A DNA stretch of 44,658 nt from Saprospiraceae bacterium (GTDB taxonomy: Bacteria > Bacteroidota > Bacteroidia > Chitinophagales > Saprospiraceae): contig JAEUUT010000138.1 in the NCBI GenBank assembly GCA_016787415.1, positions 1-44,658 on the forward strand. Direction: 5' to 3'. Positions within the stretch are counted from its first letter, which is position 1. Each line of letters starts with the position of its first letter. The position numbers were made by a program, and so were the translations under genes. The notes under the pieces were generated by a model. That model was not told the origin of the DNA, ran no database searches, and worked only from the letters and a program-made list of their open reading frames with translations. This document shows, in pieces, positions 40,178 to 44,658 of this stretch.

Positions 40178-42841
40178 ATGATACATTTTTTCTTTCGGCG
40201 TTGGATGTGTTCCTCGGCGCTGCTCCCTTTTTTACTGTGCCTGTTTGTACAACCATTGTTTGCACAATTCCCCGGAGGCGGTCAATTCAACGCAGCGCAG
40301 GCGAATGTGGGCCGGTTTTATGGCAAAGTGGTAGATGAGGCCACAGGAAAAGGAATTGGATATGCTTCCGTACAACTCACCGCCATGCGATTTGACTCCG
40401 CTTCCCGCTCCATGAAGCCAAGCGTGGTGGCAGGGCAACTGACGCAGGAAAATGGTGAATTCAGCCTGGAAAACTTACAGGTTTTAGGCGATTATACCTT
40501 GAAAATCAATTATTTGGGGTACGCAACGATCGAGCAAAAGGTATCGTTCAACCTCAAAGGCATGATGGGCGGTGGCGGCGGAAACCGGCCTCCAGCCAAC
40601 AATTCCGGCAACCCCGGTAGCGGCTTCAGCGCAATGGCTGGTATGGTCGACAAAGACCTTGGAAATATCCGGCTGGCTGCATCTTCTCAATTACTGAAGG
40701 AGGTGACCATTCAGGGCGAAGCCGCACAGGTTACGCTGGCGCTTGATAAAAAAGTGTACCGGGTAGACAAAGACGCCATTGCGGCCGGCGGCTCGGCAGA
40801 AGATGCCTTGAAAAACGTACCTTCGCTGAATGTCGATCTGGATGGCAACCTTACCCTCCGAAATGCCGCGCCACAACTGTTCGTCGATGGCCGGCCCACG
40901 CCGCTCACACTCGACCAAATACCTGCCGATGCCATTGAAAGTGTGGAAGTTATCACCAATCCATCTGCCAAATACGATGCTTCCGGCGGTGGCGCAGGCA
41001 TCGTCAACATTGTTTTGAAAAAAGACCGCCGTGTGGGCTACAACGGCAGCGTGCGTGCCGGTGTGGACATGCGTGGACGGGTCAATCTGGGTGGCGACAT
41101 CAACGTGCGGGAAGGCAAAATCAATTCTTTCCTGTCGGGCAATTTTAACCAGCGCCGTTCTATCAGCGAGGGGCAGACCGACCGAAGCAACCTGTTTGGA
41201 AGCCCGCTGACCGATGTTTTTCAGTCCACCCACTCCGTCAACAACGGCTTTTTCGCGATGGGGCGCGGTGGCATCGACTGGTTCATCAGCAATCGAAATA
41301 CACTGACGCTAGCGGCTTCCTACAATCGCGGACAATTTAAATCCAATGATGACCTGAACATCCTGACCGATACGCTGCTCAGTACGGTGCGCCGGGGTAC
41401 TTCGCTCCGCAATTCGGATAATGCCCGCAATTTCAACAACTTAGGCTCGCAATTGCTGTTCAAGCACCTTTTCCCGAAGGAAGGGAAAGAACTGACGGCA
41501 GATGTGAACTTCAACAGGGTACGCTCCGACAACGAAGGCATTTTTAATACTTCCTACGGCAATGGAGCGCCAGAAACACGCCAGAAACAGGCAGGCGACG
41601 GTGGTAATGAATTTGTGACGGTTCAAACAGATTTTACAAGTCCCCTGAAAAACGGCCTGAAAGTAGAAACAGGCGCTCGCGCAGCCCTTCGCAACTTCCG
41701 GAACAACAACGCCAGTTACCAGTTTGATTACGGCGATCAGGACTATGTGCGTACGCCCGGCTTTGCCGACCGCTACCAGTACACCGATCAGGTATATGCG
41801 GCCTACGGTACATTCAGCCAGTCGTTCAGGCAGTGGGGATACCAGGTGGGGCTACGCGCCGAAAGTTCGTTTTATGAAGGTACGCTGCTGGAAACGGACT
41901 CCACTTTTGGCATTGAATATCCCTTTCAACTGTTTCCAAGCGCCTTTCTGACCTACAAACTCAACAACGAAGACAACCTGCAACTGAACGTGAGCCGGCG
42001 TATCAATCGACCGAACTTTTTTCAGTTGATTCCTTTTCCGGATTTTTCCGACTCTTTGTTGCTTTCACGAGGCAATCCCGCGCTGCTGCCCGAGTTTACC
42101 AATTCGGTGGAATTGTCGTACCAGAATATTTTTAATAAAAGCCACAACCTGCTCGTTTCTGTGTATTACAAACGAGCCACAGACCTGATTACGCGGTACC
42201 AGTTTTCGGAATACAATGCTTTTCTGGGCAGAGAAACCATCGTGTCCACTTTTCAAAATTCCAATTCCAGCACGGCTTACGGGGTGGAATTTACGCTGAA
42301 AAATACGTTCTGGAAAAAAATAGACCTGACATCCAATATCAACCTGTACAATTCGATTGTAGATGCCAGCAACATTGAATCGCAACTTGAAAACAAACAA
42401 TTTACGTATTTTATCAAGGAGTATCTGAGCATAAAACTCCCTCAGAGTTTCACCGTTCAGGTAAATGGCTCCTACCAAAGTCGCACGGCATTTGCCATTG
42501 ATGGCGGCGGTGGAGGCCGTTTCGGTGGCGGCGGCGGCGGCTGGGGAGGCGGGCCCACCAGTACGGCACAAGGTTATTCCATTCCGGTCTGGTTCGTCGA
42601 TCTGTCTGTCAGGAAGGATTTGTGGAAACGTACGGCGAGTATTACGCTGAGCATGCAGGATATCTTTCGATCCAGGAAAACAGGCTCCTCAACTGAGTCT
42701 GCATTCTTTATTCAAGATTCATGGCGTCGGCGCGACCCTCAATTCATACGGCTCAACTTCTCTTACCGCTTCGGCAAGTTCGATGTGTCGTTGTTCCGCC
42801 GGAAAAACAACCGGATAGAAATGGAAGGAATGGAGTTTTAA
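40178..42841 (+). CDS. TonB-receptor-like outer-membrane beta-barrel with Gly-rich loops
   Basis: The 887-residue protein has a signal peptide (about 1-29, ending PLFAQ). A carboxypeptidase-like domain follows (YGKVVDEATGKGIGYASVQL), then a plug-like region (YRVDKDAIAAGGSAEDALKN, LFVDGRPTPLTLDQIPADAI, SAKYDASGGGAGIVNIVLKK), and a large barrel of the OMP_b-brl_3 type ending FDVSLFRRKNNRIEMEGMEF. Two glycine-rich insertions interrupt it (after KGMM near 130, and RFGGGGGGWGGG near 780). Such proteins may transport ligands or secreted proteins; none is assignable here. The ATG at 40178 follows a heptamer array by 28 bases; no promoter box was found. Confidence 0.93.
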   Translation: MIHFFFRRWMCSSALLPFLLCLFVQPLFAQFPGGGQFNAAQANVGRFYGKVVDEATGKGIGYASVQLTAMRFDSASRSMKPSVVAGQLTQENGEFSLENLQVLGDYTLKINYLGYATIEQKVSFNLKGMMGGGGGNRPPANNSGNPGSGFSAMAGMVDKDLGNIRLAASSQLLKEVTIQGEAAQVTLALDKKVYRVDKDAIAAGGSAEDALKNVPSLNVDLDGNLTLRNAAPQLFVDGRPTPLTLDQIPADAIESVEVITNPSAKYDASGGGAGIVNIVLKKDRRVGYNGSVRAGVDMRGRVNLGGDINVREGKINSFLSGNFNQRRSISEGQTDRSNLFGSPLTDVFQSTHSVNNGFFAMGRGGIDWFISNRNTLTLAASYNRGQFKSNDDLNILTDTLLSTVRRGTSLRNSDNARNFNNLGSQLLFKHLFPKEGKELTADVNFNRVRSDNEGIFNTSYGNGAPETRQKQAGDGGNEFVTVQTDFTSPLKNGLKVETGARAALRNFRNNNASYQFDYGDQDYVRTPGFADRYQYTDQVYAAYGTFSQSFRQWGYQVGLRAESSFYEGTLLETDSTFGIEYPFQLFPSAFLTYKLNNEDNLQLNVSRRINRPNFFQLIPFPDFSDSLLLSRGNPALLPEFTNSVELSYQNIFNKSHNLLVSVYYKRATDLITRYQFSEYNAFLGRETIVSTFQNSNSSTAYGVEFTLKNTFWKKIDLTSNINLYNSIVDASNIESQLENKQFTYFIKEYLSIKLPQSFTVQVNGSYQSRTAFAIDGGGGGRFGGGGGGWGGGPTSTAQGYSIPVWFVDLSVRKDLWKRTASITLSMQDIFRSRKTGSSTESAFFIQDSWRRRDPQFIRLNFSYRFGKFDVSLFRRKNNRIEMEGMEF

Positions 42842-42844
42842 AAG

Positions 42845-42976
42845 AGTCCTGAGTCCTGAGTCGTAAGTCCTAAGTCCGTAGCGTACACCTGATTACTCTT
42901 GAGTTTGTATTATGCAAGGCCAGGAGTAATCAGGTGTACGCTACGGACTTAGGACTCAGGACTTACGACTCAGGAC
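42845..42976. repeat. AGTCCTG heptamer inverted repeat, copy A
   Basis: The left arm is AGTCCTG, AGTCCTG, AGTCGTA, AGTCCTA then the core. The right arm holds the complement, but with the middle two heptamer types in swapped order. The 75-base core with its loop (42874-42948) is identical, in reverse orientation, to 44387-44461. It follows the barrel-protein stop by three bases. Confidence 0.95.
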
Positions 42977-43025
42977 TTTTTTAAAAGTTTTTCACATAAT
43001 TACTGCAAAAATCAACAAAAAGTAG

Positions 43026-43211
43026 TACCTTTGCGGCCCCTTTTAAATACGATTCTATTAATCGGGTATTCAGTACTATTGCTGTGCGCCTACCTGTCCG
43101 CTCTCCTCTTTATGTACTTCCCAGTACCAAATTTCATGTAAGTTTGCCGCGATAACGTTGTTTAACACACACGTTTACTTGAAGTTACATACCATAAAAA
43201 TTATATATTAA
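43026..43211 (+). promoter_or_regulatory. Promoter box and long leader of the NYN/cold-shock gene
   Basis: TACCTTTG at 43026-43033 matches the -7 box. Transcription near 43040 would give a leader of about 170 bases before the ATG at 43212, with no credible open frame. Cold-shock genes in other bacteria use long leaders for temperature control; that is only an analogy here. No -33 TTTG at consensus distance. Confidence 0.5.
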
Positions 43212-44138
43212 ATGTCTACGAACAAACAGAAGTTGACCCGAATAGGAGTTTTCTATGACGGTAATTATTTCTTGCATGTGAGCAACTATTACGCTTACCA
43301 TCATGAACGTCGGAGTCGCATCAGCATCGCTGGTTTACACGAATTTGTGCGACAACACATTGCCGACGAAGATGACAAGGATTTTGCATTGTGCCAGATA
43401 GTTGATGCACACTATTTCAGAGGCCGTTTGAGTGCGCAGGAAGCCAGCAATGAGGGCAATCGCCTGTATTACGATCGCCTCTTTGACGACATCCTGATGA
43501 TGGAAGGCGTAACCACCCACTACCTGCCCGTTCGTACGGTGCAGGGATACCGCCAGGAGCGCGGCATCGATGTGTGGATGGCGCTGGAAGCATTTGAACT
43601 GACCCTGCACAAACAGTTTGATGTAGTGGTATTGATCGCTTCCGATAGCGATTTTGTGCCGCTGGTGCGCAAACTACACACTTTAGGTGTACGTGTAATG
43701 GTGCTTACCTGGGATTATGAATTTTACGACGAAGAAGGCCGCCGCCGAAGCACAGTTACTTCACAGTATCTGATTGAGGAGGCTACTTACCCGCTTGCTA
43801 TGCATAGCATTATCGATCGGGGCGAAGAAAACGACGAAATTTTTCCAATAAGCCGCCTTTTTGTGGAGCGGAAACGAAATTATGTAACCGAGCCGGGAAC
43901 ACCGGTGGAAACTGTACCACTGGAAGAAGATGGAGAAGTGCGCACCAGCACGATTTTCAGCCTGAAGGATGGTTATGGGTTTATTAGTTTCCCGCAAACG
44001 AACAACCTGTTTTTCCACTTTTCATTCCTGGTGGATACGGACTTCAACGACTTGCGCGAAGGCGACTCCGTAGAGTTCACCCTTGGCAAAAATGAACGTG
44101 GCGAACCGGTTGCGAAAAACGTTCGGCTCATTCGATAA
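43212..44138 (+). CDS. NYN (LabA/DUF88-type) nuclease-like domain fused to cold-shock domain
   Basis: The 308-residue cytoplasmic protein has a NYN/PIN-like domain in residues about 9-200: IGVFYDGNYF (Asp16), RGIDVWMALEAF (Asp120) and VLIASDSDFVPLV (Asp145, Asp147). These acidic residues bind metal in this nuclease superfamily. Residues about 243-308 resemble a cold-shock OB domain: STIFSLKDGYGFISFP, NLFFHFSFL and LREGDSVEFTLGKNERG. The combination suggests RNA binding and cleavage or RNA surveillance (inference; activity not shown). It is bounded by two copies of the AGTCCTG element in opposite orientation and followed by a hairpin and an intrinsic terminator. Confidence 0.92.
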   Translation: MSTNKQKLTRIGVFYDGNYFLHVSNYYAYHHERRSRISIAGLHEFVRQHIADEDDKDFALCQIVDAHYFRGRLSAQEASNEGNRLYYDRLFDDILMMEGVTTHYLPVRTVQGYRQERGIDVWMALEAFELTLHKQFDVVVLIASDSDFVPLVRKLHTLGVRVMVLTWDYEFYDEEGRRRSTVTSQYLIEEATYPLAMHSIIDRGEENDEIFPISRLFVERKRNYVTEPGTPVETVPLEEDGEVRTSTIFSLKDGYGFISFPQTNNLFFHFSFLVDTDFNDLREGDSVEFTLGKNERGEPVAKNVRLIR

Positions 44139-44161
44139 AAAAGTTTTCCACAGACCGGGAT

Positions 44162-44222
44162 TGCGGCAAGGATTAACTAAAATTGGCATGATGTTTTCTA
44201 TGTTTTAGTTGTCCTTGCCGCA
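44162..44222 (+). other. Long stem-loop after the NYN/cold-shock gene
   Basis: TGCGGCAAGGATTAACTAAA (from 44162) pairs with TTTTAGTTGTCCTTGCCGCA (44203-44222), a stem of about 19 pairs with a small bulge and a 20-base loop. There is no T-run, so it is not a simple terminator. It could be part of a 3' UTR, a processing site or a small RNA ending at 44322. Confidence 0.6.
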
Positions 44223-44242
44223 CCTTGTCGGCATATAATCTT

Positions 44243-44284
44243 ATGAGCGAAGTTTTTAATCATCCCTTGCCTCGCAAGAAATAG
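44243..44284 (+). other. Possible 13-codon mini-ORF before a terminator
   Basis: ATG at 44243 gives MSEVFNHPLPRKK and TAG, with the terminator stem three bases on. There is no regulatory codon run and no recognisable ribosome-binding site, so it may be chance. It is listed because of its placement between a long stem-loop and a strong terminator. Confidence 0.2.
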
Positions 44285-44286
44285 TA

Positions 44287-44322
44287 GGTCCTCTTTCTTT
44301 TGAAAGAGGGCCTCTTTTTTTT
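44287..44322 (+). terminator. Intrinsic terminator
   Basis: GGTCCTCTTTC pairs with GAAAGAGGGCC around TTTT, followed by TCTTTTTTTT. It is a textbook rho-independent terminator, and the heptamer element begins at the next base. Confidence 0.9.
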
Positions 44323-44522
44323 AGTCCTGAGTCGTAAGTCCTGAGTCCTGAGCCGTAAGTCCTGAGTCGTAAGTCCTGAGTCCTGAGTCCGTAGCGTACA
44401 CCTGATTACTCCTGGCCTTGCATAATACAAACTCAAGAGTAATCAGGTGTACGCTACGGACTCAGGACTTACGACTCAGGACTCAGGACTGTTAAGGACT
44501 CAGGACTTACGACTCAGGACTC
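44323..44522. repeat. AGTCCTG heptamer inverted repeat, copy B
   Basis: The left arm has about nine heptamers (AGTCCTG, AGTCGTA, AGCCGTA and others), then the 75-base core at 44387-44461, which is the exact reverse complement of copy A's core, including the asymmetric loop. The right arm has heptamers interrupted once by GTTA near 44491. It begins exactly at the end of the terminator T-run. Confidence 0.95.
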
Positions 44523-44595
44523 ATGCGAATTAGGAGTTGAATTGGGCCAACAAGAAAGCAGACGTAATGAATAGAGGATGAAATAGTTTTGAGGT

Positions 44596-44658
44596 GTGAA
44601 ATCAAATAAACTAATCGCCCTGTACTACTACGTCTGCGAGTGCTATGAACGGGAACTT
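44596..44658 (+). CDS. Probable transposase N-terminus, cut by right edge
   Basis: From a GTG at 44596 the open frame to the edge reads KSNKLIALYYYVCECYEREL. This looks like the start of Bacteroidota IS transposases with an N-terminal LYYY motif (IS982-like), from memory and not searched. The insertion-sequence left end would lie in 44523-44595, but no terminal inverted repeat can be confirmed inside the window. Too short to be certain. Confidence 0.4.
   Translation, partial: MKSNKLIALYYYVCECYEREL

Noticed and set aside
44141..44151. DnaA box-like TTTTCCACA
   Set aside because: Single site with one mismatch and no cluster or replication genes nearby.

Overview
The window reads as a chromosomal segment of a Bacteroidota bacterium, most likely a Saprospiraceae-like gliding lineage (inference). 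The support is a SusC/SusD pair, several TonB-dependent barrels, C-terminal type IX secretion (T9SS) sorting domains, DUF3109 and DUF6580 proteins, and promoter boxes of the Bacteroidota form TAnnTTTG. No rRNA, tRNA, CRISPR array or prophage was seen. Almost every base is either a gene or one of an unusual set of intergenic repeats.

Layout. 347-3852 (minus): secreted FKBP isomerase, PLP aminotransferase and a secreted barrel-like protein. 4049-4588 (plus): Kazal-META lipoprotein. 4674-11579 (minus): a four-gene surface operon of SusC, SusD and two PKD/beta-propeller lipoproteins, without glycosidases. 11821-14821 (plus): M28 peptidase with a T9SS tail and a DUF1963-like protein. 14884-17204 (minus): DUF3109 protein, ribonuclease Z and PlsC. 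17218-24205 (plus): unknown membrane-anchored protein, barrel protein, TonB receptor, MFS transporter and AhpD-like protein; the last three are nearly contiguous. 24211-25122 (minus): HMG-CoA lyase. 25280-27887 (plus): small membrane protein, EngB GTPase and a large acyltransferase. 28015-32400 (minus): 2Fe-2S ferredoxin, ferredoxin/thioredoxin-reductase-like flavoprotein, crotonase and M1 peptidase. 32837-38651 (plus): a beta-helix T9SS protein and two paralogous secreted propeller-like proteins. 38811-44138 (plus): DUF6580 protein, acyl-CoA thioesterase, TonB-type barrel and a NYN/cold-shock-domain protein. A probable transposase start is cut by the right edge.

The most interesting content is between the genes. 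About 17 intergenic elements, mostly at transcription-unit ends, are built from short degenerate tandem repeats, most with a 7-base period (families GAGAGGT, AGTCCTG, GTTATGA, GATTTTA, GTTATCA, CAGTCAA; one family is decameric). They are usually arranged as long, sometimes perfect inverted repeats around a private loop. The heptamer sequence differs from element to element, but architecture and placement recur. Arrays often begin exactly at a stop codon, and in five genes the repeat or hairpin arm supplies the stop codon and sometimes the last residues. Because 7 is not a multiple of 3, a stop-containing heptamer offers a stop in all three frames every 21 bases. Two elements with an identical 75-bp core lie in opposite orientation around the NYN/cold-shock gene. 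A separate signal is a (TTTG)5 tract in the signal peptide of the 927-residue T9SS protein, where loss of one unit would fuse an upstream ATG frame to the gene.
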